In this document: piece by piece, positions 1 through 7,261 of the stretch
How the letters are laid out: every line of letters starts with the position of its first letter
Position numbering within the stretch: the first letter of the stretch is position 1
Assembly (NCBI GenBank): GCA_021799405.1
Contig: JAJZAL010000174.1
Coordinates: forward strand, 1-10,972
Source of the DNA: Acidobacteriota bacterium
Lineage (GTDB): Bacteria > Acidobacteriota > Terriglobia > Terriglobales > Acidobacteriaceae
Reading direction: 5' to 3'
DNA length: 10,972 bases
The notes under the pieces: model-generated
Told to the model about the DNA's origin: nothing
Seen by the model: only the letters and a program-made list of their open reading frames with translations
Databases searched by the model: none
Made by a program: the position numbers and the translations under genes

Positions 1-274
1 GAGCCATGCCGTTAGCGTGCGTGAGGACTCCGGCGGCCAGGTCTATTTTGCGACTCCGGTCGGAATCCAGGTGTGCCTGCCCAACGGTCGTGTCGCGGAG
101 ATCCTGAATGCTCCCGAGCCGGAAGCAGTTGGCACCATTTCAAGCCTCGCCTTTGCCCCGGGGAATCCGGCATTGCTGTACGTGGTGGAAAACGGAAAAC
201 TCTATCGCAGGCCGGTGAAGGTGACGCCTGCGGTGGTATGGGCTCCGAACAAACCACCGAAGCCGACACTGTGA
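1..274 (+). CDS. SMP-30/gluconolactonase-like protein, C-terminal 90 residues (partial)
   Basis: The frame is open from the left edge (first full codon at base 2) to a TGA at 272-274, so only the C-terminus is present. The residues YFATPVGIQVCLPNGRV, followed by SSLAF and LLYVVENGKLYRRPVKV, match the last blades of SMP-30/gluconolactonase/LRE-type six-bladed beta-propellers, where 'ATPxGIQVxxPxGR' and 'LYVxxxxxLYRxxV' recur. The tail WAPNKPPKPTL resembles the Pro-rich end common in secreted members of this family. Such proteins are usually metal-dependent lactonases or sugar-lactone hydrolases, but the metal ligands lie outside the window, so substrate and activity cannot be judged. The gene converges on the respiratory operon and shares its terminator; no functional link to it is implied. 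The GTG at 17 is not taken as a start, because the frame and the family-like sequence continue upstream. Confidence 0.62.
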   Translation, partial: SHAVSVREDSGGQVYFATPVGIQVCLPNGRVAEILNAPEPEAVGTISSLAFAPGNPALLYVVENGKLYRRPVKVTPAVVWAPNKPPKPTL

Positions 275-379
275 GCAAATATGCCGGCCTGTGAGGATCT
301 CGCGCCGTAGTCATTACATTCCTGATCCGGCAGCAAGTGTTGCAATGTGATTCGGAGATTCGCGGCGCATCCAGGAACG

Positions 380-409
380 AAAAGGGCCGCCTGGTTGGGC
401 GGCCCTTTT
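380..409. terminator. Bidirectional Rho-independent terminator between convergent genes
   Basis: The arms AAAAGGGCCGCC (380-391) and GGCGGCCCTTTT (398-409) form a perfect 12-bp inverted repeat around a 6-nt loop (TGGTTG). The GC-rich core is followed by four T on each strand because the outer pairs are A:T, so the structure can stop transcription from either side. It lies 105 nt after the stop of the plus-strand gene and 21 nt after the stop of coxD, which marks the 3' end of the ACIII-oxidase operon. Confidence 0.9.
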
Positions 410-430
410 GGGGTGGAAAGGGGAAGAAAC

Positions 431-739
431 CTACCACCGGCCCCAGGCGCGGCTGATGTAGTCGGCCAGGGTCATAGTTAGAAGGCCTAGAAAGACGAAC
501 AGACCCGACGCAAGCGTGAGTTTGGTCAGCTTACTGCTGTACTTGACGTGCATGAAGAAAAGCACCACCAGCGAGGCCTTGACAACGGCGATGGCCAGCG
601 CGACTACCACGTTGAAGACGTACATCTCCACAAAGGAAGCGGCTGTGGTGAGGGCCGTCAGCACCAGCAGCGAGAAAAAAATGGCCAGATAGACTTTGGG
701 GCTGACAATATGATGCTCAGGCGCGTGAGGTTCGGACAT
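431..739 (-). CDS. coxD: Cytochrome c oxidase subunit IV (CtaF/COX4_pro family)
   Basis: This 102-residue protein is the small accessory subunit of the caa3 oxidase. It has no cofactor ligands; family members stabilise or help assemble subunits I and III. Three hydrophobic segments are visible (about 16-34, 42-64 and 74-93). Between the second and third sits the FFMHVKYSSKL stretch typical of bacterial subunit IV. The N-terminus is His-rich (EPHAPEHH). The ATG at 739 was chosen because GGGAG (747-751) lies 7 nt upstream. An in-frame GTG at 784 would add 15 charged residues but has no ribosome binding site and falls in a small hairpin. It is the last gene of the operon, 93 nt after coxC and directly before the terminator. 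Family assignment is secure; an individual role within this complex is inferred. Confidence 0.93.
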   Translation of the reverse strand: MSEPHAPEHHIVSPKVYLAIFFSLLVLTALTTAASFVEMYVFNVVVALAIAVVKASLVVLFFMHVKYSSKLTKLTLASGLFVFLGLLTMTLADYISRAWGRW

Positions 740-746
740 GACCGTT

Positions 747-751
747 CTCCC
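747..751 (-). promoter_or_regulatory. Ribosome binding site deciding the coxD start
   Basis: On the minus strand GGGAG is followed by a 7-nt spacer and ATG (start at base 739). This is the only good Shine-Dalgarno near the 5' end of coxD and favours the 102-residue product over the longer GTG-initiated reading. Confidence 0.8.
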
Positions 752-781
752 AACTCGGAATTTTTCTCTCTCTTCCACAGT

Positions 782-818
782 CACGGCTGACCGCCGTGGC
801 TTTTCAAAATACGTATTT
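782..818. repeat. Inverted repeats in the coxC-coxD spacer
   Basis: The 93-nt gap between coxC and coxD holds two short symmetric elements. One is a hairpin, CACGGC (782-787) pairing with GCCGTG (793-798) across the loop TGACC. The other is a perfect 12-bp palindrome, AAATACGTATTT (807-818). On the minus strand the palindrome comes first, then the hairpin, then a purine-rich leader to the coxD ribosome binding site. There is no T-run after the hairpin on the minus strand, so it is not a standard terminator. It could be an RNA-processing or stability element, or chance. Confidence 0.4.
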
Positions 819-832
819 ACTTAGAGCTTTCC

Positions 833-1588
833 TTACCCGTGCCGGCTGATCAGATACAGCAGCGGGAACAGGAATATCCATATGATGTCAACAAAATGCC
901 AGTACAGGCCGAAATTTTCGACAAAAGTGACATGGCCATTGGTATAGGCGCCTGCCCGGGCTCGAAAGATCATGAAGACGAGGATGCTGATGCCGACAAT
1001 CATGTGCAGTGCGTGCATACCGGTCATGGCGAAGTAGAGGAAGAAGTACTCTTCGGTCCTGACCGCCATGTCCGCGCCCAGCGGCTTGTCGTGGTACTCG
1101 GCATATACTTCGGGATTGGAAGCGGGATTTACGAAGTTCTGCACGCTGTAGTTCAAGCCTGGGACGTGATGCTCCACCCACTCTCCGTGCCACTCGATGC
1201 CCTTAATGCACAAAAAGACGATGCCTAAAACGAACGTAAGGACCAGACAGAGAATCAATCCACTCTTGCGCCGGGTTTCAGCGCACCACACACCCATCGC
1301 CATGGTAAAGCTGGAAGTGATGAGTACCCCGGTGTTGGTCGTACCCCAAACGATGCTTAAATAATGCGAGCCTTCCACAAAGGCCGGATAGTACCAGTTG
1401 CGCATGATCAGGTAGGCGGTAAACAGCCCGCCAAAGAACATGATTTCAGTGAGCAGGAAGAGCCACATCGCAAAATTGGTGGCGTCGAACTGCTGCGCAA
1501 TCGTTTCGAAGTGGTGGCGCTGGTAGGGCGGATGCTCAAGATGAGTTGCCGCCGCGACGTTGTTGTCGATCGCTGTGCTATCAGACAC
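833..1588 (-). CDS. coxC: Cytochrome c oxidase subunit III
   Basis: This is the 251-residue integral membrane subunit III of the haem-copper oxidase. It binds no redox metal and in relatives stabilises subunit I and supports proton uptake. Hydrophobic segments lie near 39-61, 77-100, 112-129, 181-208 and 227-247, i.e. the five-helix form. Family landmarks include the [13 protein letters not shown] block with Glu48, [10 protein letters not shown] (about 190-199) and [20 protein letters not shown] at the C-terminus. A hydrophilic loop of about 50 residues separates the third and fourth helices. Translation starts at GTG (1588), 8 nt inside the end of coxA, with GAGG at 1595-1598 six nt upstream; this implies translational coupling to coxA. 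The product is complete. Confidence 0.96.
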   Translation of the reverse strand: MSDSTAIDNNVAAATHLEHPPYQRHHFETIAQQFDATNFAMWLFLLTEIMFFGGLFTAYLIMRNWYYPAFVEGSHYLSIVWGTTNTGVLITSSFTMAMGVWCAETRRKSGLILCLVLTFVLGIVFLCIKGIEWHGEWVEHHVPGLNYSVQNFVNPASNPEVYAEYHDKPLGADMAVRTEEYFFLYFAMTGMHALHMIVGISILVFMIFRARAGAYTNGHVTFVENFGLYWHFVDIIWIFLFPLLYLISRHG

Positions 1589-3242
1589 TGGCTACCTCTT
1601 TCGCTTGCTGGCGATCCAGCCATTCGTAATCGTAGGCTTCGTGGTCCATGATGGGGATTTCGGGGAAATTCTCGCTAAGCGGCGGCGACTGCACCTGCCA
1701 CTCAAGGCCGGTTGCCTGCCAGGGGTTGTTACCGGCGATTTGGCCGTACTTCAGTGACCATGTGAGGTAAAGCACTGGGAGCAGATATCCCACACCCAGC
1801 ACGGTGGCGCCGGCGGTGGAGAAGACGTTCAGAACCTGGAACTCAGGCGGGTAGGAGGCATAACGCCGCGGCATACCCAGCATGCCCAGGATGAACTGCG
1901 GGAAGAAAGTCAGGTTAAATCCGATATAGGTTACCACCGCGGCGAATTGCGAGATCTTCTCCGGATACATGCGCCCGGTCATCTTGGGCCACCAGAAGTG
2001 AATGCCGGAGAGGAAGGCCATCAGCATGCCGCCAACCATCACGAAGTGGAAGTGCGCCACCACGAAGTACGTTTCGGTGAGATGAATGTCAGTGCCCGTC
2101 GAGCCGAGAAATACACCGGTCATGCCGCCGATGGTGAACAGGCCCATGAATCCGATGGCATAGAGCATCGGCGTCTCAAAAGTGACTGATCCTTTATAGA
2201 GAGTGAAGGCCCAGTTGAAGATCTTGATCGCTGAAGGCACCGCAACCAGCATGGTCAGCAGTGAAAAGACCAGCGCGGCATAGTTGGAGATGCCCATGAT
2301 GAACATGTGGTGAGCCCACACAAAGAAGCCGAAGACCGCGATGGCCACCGAAGAAAATGCCACCGCCGTATAGCCAAAGACGCGCTTGCGGCTGAAGGTT
2401 GACACGACTTCGGAGATGACGCCGAAGCCCGGCAAAATCATGATGTAGACGGCCGGATGAGAGTAGAACCAGAAGAGGTGCTGGAACAGGAGCGGGTCGC
2501 CGCCATAGGCCGGGTCGAAGACGCCGATGTGGGCGATGCGCTCCAGGATCACGAGCACCAGGGTGATGGCGAGCACCGGCGTGCCCAACACCATGAGAAT
2601 GCTGGCTGCGTAGTGCGACCAAACGAAAAGCGGCAGCCGGAACCAGGTCATCCCCGGGCAACGCATCTTATGGATTGTCACCACGAAATTCAGTCCGGTA
2701 AAGATGGAACTGAATCCGGCGACAAAGACCGCCAGAGCGGCGCCGGCAACGTTGGTGTTCAGATAATGTGTTGACAGTGGTGTGGTGAAGGTCCAGCCCG
2801 TGTCCACGCCGCCCGTGCACATGGTGTAGAGCATCAGGCCGCCGGCAAGGATATAGAGATACCAGCTAAGCAAGTTGATCTTCGGCAGCGCCAGATCTTT
2901 GGCGCCCACCATCATGGGAATGAAGAAGTTCCCGATCGTGGCCGGTACCGACGGCACCAGGAAGAAGAACACCATGATGAGCCCATGCATCGAGAACACC
3001 TTGTTATAGGTGTCGGCGGCCATCAGATCGCTCTGGGGCGTGAGCAATTCGAGGCGGATAAGTCCCGCCAGCGATCCTCCAATAAAGAAGAAGAACGTAA
3101 TCGAAATAAGGTAAAGAATCGCGATCCGCTTGTGGTCGCCCGTCAGCAGCCAGCTGAGCAGGCCATTTTCCTTGCTCAGATAGTTCATCTTGGGGATTCT
3201 GGCCGTGGACTGATCAGGCAGTGCGAGAATTGTGGCGCTCAT
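1581..3242 (-). CDS. coxA: Cytochrome c oxidase subunit I, A2-type (caa3)
   Basis: This 553-residue catalytic subunit reduces O2 to water and pumps protons across the cytoplasmic membrane. Ligands visible by position in the family are His86 and His399 for the low-spin haem, His397 for haem a3, and His262, His311 and His312 for CuB. Tyr266 of HPAVY is the expected His-Tyr cross-link partner. The K-channel Lys340 (VPSAIK) is present. The D-channel entry Asp116 and Asn105/Asn123 are also kept, but the channel-end Glu of HPEVY is replaced: residues 260-266 read YSHPAVY, the Tyr-Ser signature of A2-type oxidases. Length and helix pattern (12 segments) are normal, with a short hydrophilic C-terminal tail. 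The start at 3242 is supported by GGGAGG (3249-3254), which overlaps the coxB stop. Its last 8 nt overlap coxC. Confidence 0.98.
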   Translation of the reverse strand: MSATILALPDQSTARIPKMNYLSKENGLLSWLLTGDHKRIAILYLISITFFFFIGGSLAGLIRLELLTPQSDLMAADTYNKVFSMHGLIMVFFFLVPSVPATIGNFFIPMMVGAKDLALPKINLLSWYLYILAGGLMLYTMCTGGVDTGWTFTTPLSTHYLNTNVAGAALAVFVAGFSSIFTGLNFVVTIHKMRCPGMTWFRLPLFVWSHYAASILMVLGTPVLAITLVLVILERIAHIGVFDPAYGGDPLLFQHLFWFYSHPAVYIMILPGFGVISEVVSTFSRKRVFGYTAVAFSSVAIAVFGFFVWAHHMFIMGISNYAALVFSLLTMLVAVPSAIKIFNWAFTLYKGSVTFETPMLYAIGFMGLFTIGGMTGVFLGSTGTDIHLTETYFVVAHFHFVMVGGMLMAFLSGIHFWWPKMTGRMYPEKISQFAAVVTYIGFNLTFFPQFILGMLGMPRRYASYPPEFQVLNVFSTAGATVLGVGYLLPVLYLTWSLKYGQIAGNNPWQATGLEWQVQSPPLSENFPEIPIMDHEAYDYEWLDRQQAKEVASV

Positions 3243-3245
3243 GGT

Positions 3246-4328
3246 TTACCTCCCCACGCCCTGCGGTTTTTGCCCGGAAGGTGTTTGTCCGGCAGGCGTT
3301 GCCTTTTCCTGGTTTTGCGGAACCAGGGCGGTGGTATTCAGGGTCTGTTGGACACGGTAGTTGGAGTGAAGGCTCTTAATGTATTCGACCAGCGCGATCA
3401 CGCCTTCCTCACTGATCTGGCCCTGATAGGTTGGCATGATCGGGACATAGCCTTGCGTGACATGCTCCGAGGGATTGAGGATTGCCTGCCGCAGATAGGC
3501 ATCATCGGCAGTAACGGTCTCCCCGGTTGAAAGGGTGAGCCTGGAGTCATACACATTCACCAGGTTTGGACCCCGGGCGTTCGGTGTATCGTTGTGGCAT
3601 GCGTTGCAGCTCAGGCTGGCAAAGAGTCTTTCGCCGTCCTGCGCCAGCGACATGCCGCTGGTGGAGCTTGCCAGCCACTTCTTGTAATCGTCGCGCGACA
3701 TCACCACTACTTCACCGGTCATGTGTGAGTGATCGGTGCCGCAATACTGCGTGCAGAACAGGTGATACGTTCCGACCTGGGTAGCCTCGAATCCCACCGT
3801 CGTGTAGCGGCCGGGAATAGCTTCGCGCTTGATGCGGAAAGCGGGAATGGAGAAGCTATGGAAGACATCCTGCGAGATGATCGTCAACTGAACGGGCTCA
3901 TTCACAGGAATGTGCAGCGCATTGATCTCATGCTGTCCGCCTGGATGCTCGATCTTCCACATCCACTGCTTGCCCACCACGTAGATATTCATGGCATTGG
4001 CCGGTGGAGTATAGACGCGGAAGTAGATCAGCGCTCCCCACACGAAGATGATCAGGAACAGACCAAGCGGGATGATGGTCCATGTGGTCTCAAGTAGCGT
4101 CGAGCCTTCGATCTGAACAGCATGCGGGTGACGCTCTTTGCGGTAGAGGATGGAGAATCCTACAACCAGAAGGACCACGGTCGTGAGTCCGATCAGGCTC
4201 ACCAGGACCATGAAAAAGAAGAGCGCGTCCGATTGAGCGGCAATACGGGACGCCTCCGGCGGAAAGATCGCGAAGTTCGTCAACCACTTGACGAGAAACT
4301 GCCAAAGTACTGGACTGATGTGGCTCAT
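3246..4328 (-). CDS. coxB: caa3 oxidase subunit II with CuA domain and fused cytochrome c
   Basis: This 360-residue subunit accepts electrons on the periplasmic side and passes them to subunit I. Two N-terminal helices (about 34-62 and 84-104) anchor a cupredoxin domain. The CuA ligands are His157, Cys192, Cys196, His200 and Met203, with Gln194 in the carbonyl-ligand position where most homologues have Glu. The aromatic patch QWMW (121-124) is the usual electron entry site. A class I cytochrome c domain follows, with haem motif CNACH (241-245) and a likely axial Met298 in VPIMPTYQGQ. This fusion defines the caa3 type. The last 25 residues are a Pro/Gln/Lys-rich tail of unknown use. The gene starts 4 nt after sco and ends 3 nt before coxA. 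A signal peptide is not evident; the first helix probably serves as the membrane anchor. Confidence 0.97.
   Translation of the reverse strand: MSHISPVLWQFLVKWLTNFAIFPPEASRIAAQSDALFFFMVLVSLIGLTTVVLLVVGFSILYRKERHPHAVQIEGSTLLETTWTIIPLGLFLIIFVWGALIYFRVYTPPANAMNIYVVGKQWMWKIEHPGGQHEINALHIPVNEPVQLTIISQDVFHSFSIPAFRIKREAIPGRYTTVGFEATQVGTYHLFCTQYCGTDHSHMTGEVVVMSRDDYKKWLASSTSGMSLAQDGERLFASLSCNACHNDTPNARGPNLVNVYDSRLTLSTGETVTADDAYLRQAILNPSEHVTQGYVPIMPTYQGQISEEGVIALVEYIKSLHSNYRVQQTLNTTALVPQNQEKATPAGQTPSGQKPQGVGR
3249..3254 (-). promoter_or_regulatory. Ribosome binding site of coxA within the end of coxB
   Basis: GGGAGG sits 6 nt before the coxA ATG and lies within the last codons of coxB, immediately before its TAA. 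It fixes the coxA start and suggests that ribosomes finishing coxB reinitiate on coxA. Confidence 0.8.
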
Positions 4329-4332
4329 TCCG

Positions 4333-5274
4333 TTATCCGTTCACCTTTTTCCCTGTGCCTGACTGCTGAGGTTGCCGGTGATCCCGGCGGAACATCACGA
4401 GCATGAAGCCGCCCAGCAACAGAACCGTGAGTAAGCCGCCAGCCTGCATCACGCGTGACACGATGAGATCGTGCGTGTTGGTCTGGGGATTGTAGTGGTA
4501 GCAATAGGTCAGAATGTTATCAACCGGTGAGCCGATGTGGTCGGACGATGCTTCGTCCAACCCCAGCAGCATATCTTTGGGTGAATACTCGACGCCCATG
4601 TAGTACTGGGCGAGCTTACCCTCCGGGGTCACGATTTGAATGGCGCTGGCGTGCGCGTATTGCGTCAGATTACTTCCCGGAACCTTGATCTTGACGTAAT
4701 TGAAGCCCACAACTTTGGTGAGCGCATCGATGTTAGGCTGCGTGCCGGTGAGGAAGTGCCAGCCATCGGCCGTTTTTGGATGGCCATACATTTTCAGGTA
4801 GTATTTTTTCTTGGCCGCCGCGAGACTTGTTCCTTCAGCCGGATCGATGCTGACCACGATGATATTGAAATCCTTGCCAGGGCGGAAGTTAATCATCTTC
4901 AGCGCGCTGGTTAATCCCTCCAGCTCTTCAGAGCAGAGCATCGGGCAGCGGTAATAAACAAGAGTAAGAATCGCAGGCACTTTGCCGAAGTAGCTGCCCA
5001 GATGCACCTGCTTTCCAGTGTCATCGGTGAAGGTCAGGTTCAGCGGCAACTGATAGTTGAGATGCTGCGCGATGCCGACGCCGTTCAACACGGCCGGCGC
5101 CGAATTTGCAGGTCCAAGAGCGGTATTGGATGCAGCCAGTCCCTTGTCTCCGTAGGAAGACATCGTCTGGGCCCGGAGCTGCGGAGCGGCCATGCACAGC
5201 ACGATTACGCTGGCTGCGGTGGCTGCCGCGGCGATGCCCATCCTGCGTTTTAGGCCTGTATTGTTGCTCTGCAT
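4333..5274 (-). CDS. SCO1/SenC/PrrC-family copper chaperone with C-terminal membrane anchor
   Basis: This 313-residue protein probably delivers copper to, or reduces, the CuA site of CoxB; its position next to coxB supports this. The thioredoxin-like fold carries the copper-binding pair in YRCPMLC (Cys110, Cys114) and the distal His208, the three SCO ligands. Other family marks are VSIDPAEG (141-148) and the QYAHASAIQIVTPEGKLAQY block. A basic, hydrophobic N-terminus (residues 8-35) looks like a Sec signal or anchor. Unlike minimal SCO proteins, it continues after about residue 245 into an extension with YCYHYNP (257-263), a second hydrophobic helix (about 277-295) and a basic tail. AGGAGG lies 7 nt before the ATG, so the start is firm. 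It follows the 206-residue gene after 72 nt and precedes coxB by 4 nt. Confidence 0.94.
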   Translation of the reverse strand: MQSNNTGLKRRMGIAAAATAASVIVLCMAAPQLRAQTMSSYGDKGLAASNTALGPANSAPAVLNGVGIAQHLNYQLPLNLTFTDDTGKQVHLGSYFGKVPAILTLVYYRCPMLCSEELEGLTSALKMINFRPGKDFNIIVVSIDPAEGTSLAAAKKKYYLKMYGHPKTADGWHFLTGTQPNIDALTKVVGFNYVKIKVPGSNLTQYAHASAIQIVTPEGKLAQYYMGVEYSPKDMLLGLDEASSDHIGSPVDNILTYCYHYNPQTNTHDLIVSRVMQAGGLLTVLLLGGFMLVMFRRDHRQPQQSGTGKKVNG

Positions 5275-5281
5275 GTCCTCT

Positions 5282-5287
5282 CCTCCT
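5282..5287 (-). promoter_or_regulatory. Consensus Shine-Dalgarno of sco
   Basis: A perfect AGGAGG is placed 7 nt before the ATG at 5274. It is the clearest ribosome binding site in the window. It follows one of the two larger intra-operon gaps, so sco and the oxidase genes may be translated independently of the upstream ACIII genes. Confidence 0.8.
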
Positions 5288-5293
5288 ACCTTG

Positions 5294-5316
5294 ACGGCAA
5301 TATCGAAGGCTGCCGT
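5294..5316. repeat. Small inverted repeat in the gap upstream of sco
   Basis: ACGGCA (5294-5299) can pair with TGCCGT (5311-5316) across an 11-nt loop, just upstream of the sco ribosome binding site. The stem is only 6 bp with no T-run, so it is not a convincing terminator. It could be an mRNA processing or stability element at the ACIII/oxidase boundary, or chance. Confidence 0.3.
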
Positions 5317-5346
5317 TCAGGTGTAATGTGCGCGCCCGGCGCTTCT

Positions 5347-5967
5347 CTATTTGCCCACTTCCATGTTCATTGCTCTCGCGGCCCGTGCCTCTGCCTGTTC
5401 CTGTTCATAGCCGGTCGGCGCAAAACCGTCGGTGAGCGGCGCCGTCACCACCGGCCTGCTGTCACCCGTCATCAGCGGCGGAAGCGTCACAGACGGCGCC
5501 ACCGGCAATCCGCGCTGGGCTACCAGATCCATTGCCCGCTCGATCGGTATCCTCACCGCGCCCTTCGATTGATCAATCCAGCTGTAATGATTGAGCAGCA
5601 GATTCTCTTTCGAGTGCAGATCGGCGACATTCTGGTTGCCGTTGTCGGTCACGAGGCGAGGAGCTGGAAATGTCTGGGTAAGAGTTGCGATCTTGTTTTG
5701 CAGTGCGGGGCTTGACGGCAGGTTGCCCAACTCGCGCAGATGCACCGTCTTCGCCCACTTCGATGTGGGGCCGTCTTCCTTGTTCAAGCGCGCATTGATC
5801 ACAGCGCCGATGCCGTAGCACAGCACCGCTGTCACCACGACAAAGATGGCCATCGCGACGAGAAAGACCACAATACCGGAGACGCGGACATCCGTCCGCT
5901 CATAACCGAGCGATGCGTCGATCTCTTCCGGCTTGTGTCCCTGATCGTGATTGTTATGCGATTGCAT
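5347..5967 (-). CDS. Single-span membrane protein of the ACIII-oxidase operon, function unknown
   Basis: This protein has 206 residues and no domain I can name with certainty. A hydrophilic, His-rich cytoplasmic N-terminus (1-30) is followed by one strong hydrophobic helix (about 31-55) and a soluble region of 150 residues, probably periplasmic. The soluble part contains LHSKENLLLNHY and then SWIDQSKGAVRIPIERAM (129-146). From memory, similar 'Y.W.D...G.VRIPIxRAM' stretches occur in small proteins next to ACIII, SCO or oxidase genes in other bacteria. The C-terminus is Pro-rich, then Ala/Glu-rich. There are no CxxCH or Cys pairs, so no haem or copper site is apparent. It starts 14 nt inside actF with GGAG (5975-5978) 7 nt upstream, which ties it to ACIII expression. 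It may be an accessory or assembly subunit linking ACIII and the oxidase; this is inference. Confidence 0.85.
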   Translation of the reverse strand: MQSHNNHDQGHKPEEIDASLGYERTDVRVSGIVVFLVAMAIFVVVTAVLCYGIGAVINARLNKEDGPTSKWAKTVHLRELGNLPSSPALQNKIATLTQTFPAPRLVTDNGNQNVADLHSKENLLLNHYSWIDQSKGAVRIPIERAMDLVAQRGLPVAPSVTLPPLMTGDSRPVVTAPLTDGFAPTGYEQEQAEARAARAMNMEVGK

Positions 5968-7243
5968 GTTCAGGCTCCAGAATTTCCGCGAGGTGCGGAT
6001 CGTTGGTCTGCACCAGCGGACGCGTCTTCAGGCGATTGCAGAAAAAGGCAACCCAAAAGGCAGTCATGGCCACCGGCACGGCTGCGTACTCCAGAATTCC
6101 CCAACTGAAGTGAAGGTTGCGCGCGGCGTCACTGAAGTTGGGCTCGATCAGCCAGAACTGGTTCACCGCCACGGCAAAGATCATGAATTGGCAGACGCGG
6201 GTCAAACGCTTCTTGTTACGCTTCAGATCGCGCGAGAGCAACATCGTGAACGGAATCAGCCAGTGGAAGATGAAATCGAGGGTGATGATGATGCCCCACC
6301 CGCCGCGGATGCGATCGAGATACCAGTTGATTTCGTCGGGAAGGTTGCCGGACCAGATAATCAGGAATTGCCCGAAGCTGAGGTAGATGTTCAGCATGAC
6401 GAAGGCGAAGGTAAGCTTGCCCAGATCGTGCTGCTCGGTCTGCCGGAGAATCGTACGGAAAGGCTCTGCCTTTGAGAGCGCGATCGAAACGATGATGCCT
6501 AGCGCCAGCACCTGGAATCCCTGCTCGACCAGATACAGCAGGCCATAAACGGTCGAATACCAAGTGACATCCATCGACATGACCCAGTAAATCGAGGCCG
6601 CTGTCATCGTAAAGGCATAGACCACGATGCCGGGACCGCTGATGTTTTCGAGCTTCTTGATCCAATAGGGCGTAGTCTCCGGACCTTCGCTGTCACGCCG
6701 CAGGCCGAGCGAAGTGAGCCGCCAGGTGTAAAAGCCCCAGATCGCGAAGCAGATCAGGCTGACCCAGATGAATGTTCCGGGGTTGAGCATGGGCCGCTTG
6801 AAGATAATGCAATGCGCCTGCGCTTCGGTGATCATCCCCGCCTTCAGAGCCTCGGAAGCATTGCTGATCCTGGCCCACAGGTAGAGATGCTTCATCTCAA
6901 AGGCCACGACGAGCCAGTAGACAAAGACCAGGGGCAAGGTGCGGCTCATGGCTTCAAGCGGGCGGCGCAGCAGCAGGCCGAATTTGCCGCCGGAGCAATA
7001 CTGCACCATCAGCAGGGCAAGACCGCCTACAGAGAATCCGAAGGTGATCATGAGACCCATGGCCCAGCCGCGCAGCAGATGATCCCAGCCCAAGTGGTCC
7101 TGGGCCTGGCCGAGAACCGCCAGAATGATGGAAATCACAGAGAAGATCACGCCAACCATGAGCGCACGGTTTCTCCAGCCGTCCACAAAAGCTGGGGCGT
7201 CCAGGTTAGCGGGTAACGTCTTGGCGTGTGTTTCGTGAGCCAT
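5954..7243 (-). CDS. actF: Alternative complex III subunit ActF, quinol-oxidoreductase membrane protein
   Basis: This 429-residue polytopic protein of the NrfD/PsrC-related type is one of the two large membrane subunits of ACIII. In known ACIII structures ActC and ActF form paired helical bundles; ActC holds the established quinol site and ActF is implicated in proton movement or structure. About ten hydrophobic segments are visible. Characteristic stretches are VQYCSGGKFGLLLRRPLEAM (80-99), the SMDVTWYSTVYG block (223-234), and IWSGNLPDEINWYLDR (296-311). Membrane-embedded acidic residues, e.g. Asp225 and Asp323, are candidates for proton transfer. The ATG at 7243 follows actE by 18 nt; the ribosome binding site is modest (an AAGGGA run just before the ATG). 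The 3' end overlaps the next gene by 14 nt. Complete, with no unusual features. Confidence 0.94.
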   Translation of the reverse strand: MAHETHAKTLPANLDAPAFVDGWRNRALMVGVIFSVISIILAVLGQAQDHLGWDHLLRGWAMGLMITFGFSVGGLALLMVQYCSGGKFGLLLRRPLEAMSRTLPLVFVYWLVVAFEMKHLYLWARISNASEALKAGMITEAQAHCIIFKRPMLNPGTFIWVSLICFAIWGFYTWRLTSLGLRRDSEGPETTPYWIKKLENISGPGIVVYAFTMTAASIYWVMSMDVTWYSTVYGLLYLVEQGFQVLALGIIVSIALSKAEPFRTILRQTEQHDLGKLTFAFVMLNIYLSFGQFLIIWSGNLPDEINWYLDRIRGGWGIIITLDFIFHWLIPFTMLLSRDLKRNKKRLTRVCQFMIFAVAVNQFWLIEPNFSDAARNLHFSWGILEYAAVPVAMTAFWVAFFCNRLKTRPLVQTNDPHLAEILEPEHAIA

Positions 7244-7261
7244 TCCCTTCGTCCTGTGTCC

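Noticed and set aside
17..274. Complete 85-residue gene starting at GTG 17
   Set aside because: The frame is open to the left edge and the visible part matches only the last blades of a beta-propeller, so it is a truncated gene end.
275..430. Search for a small gene, RNA, repeat array or mobile element in the gap between the convergent units
   Set aside because: Apart from the terminator I see no promoter-like boxes, coding potential or repeats in these 156 bases. I also saw no tRNA, insertion sequence or CRISPR elsewhere in the window.
740..784. Longer coxD reading from GTG at 784
   Set aside because: No ribosome binding site precedes it, the added residues are unlike the family, and ATG at 739 has a well-placed GGGAG.
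2452..2454. Loss of the D-channel Glu in CoxA read as an inactivating change
   Set aside because: Ala at this position together with the preceding Tyr-Ser is the normal A2-type pattern; all metal ligands are present.
2985..3530. Plus-strand open frame of 181 codons across the coxA-coxB junction
   Set aside because: It is antisense to two well-supported oxidase genes and its translation resembles no known protein.
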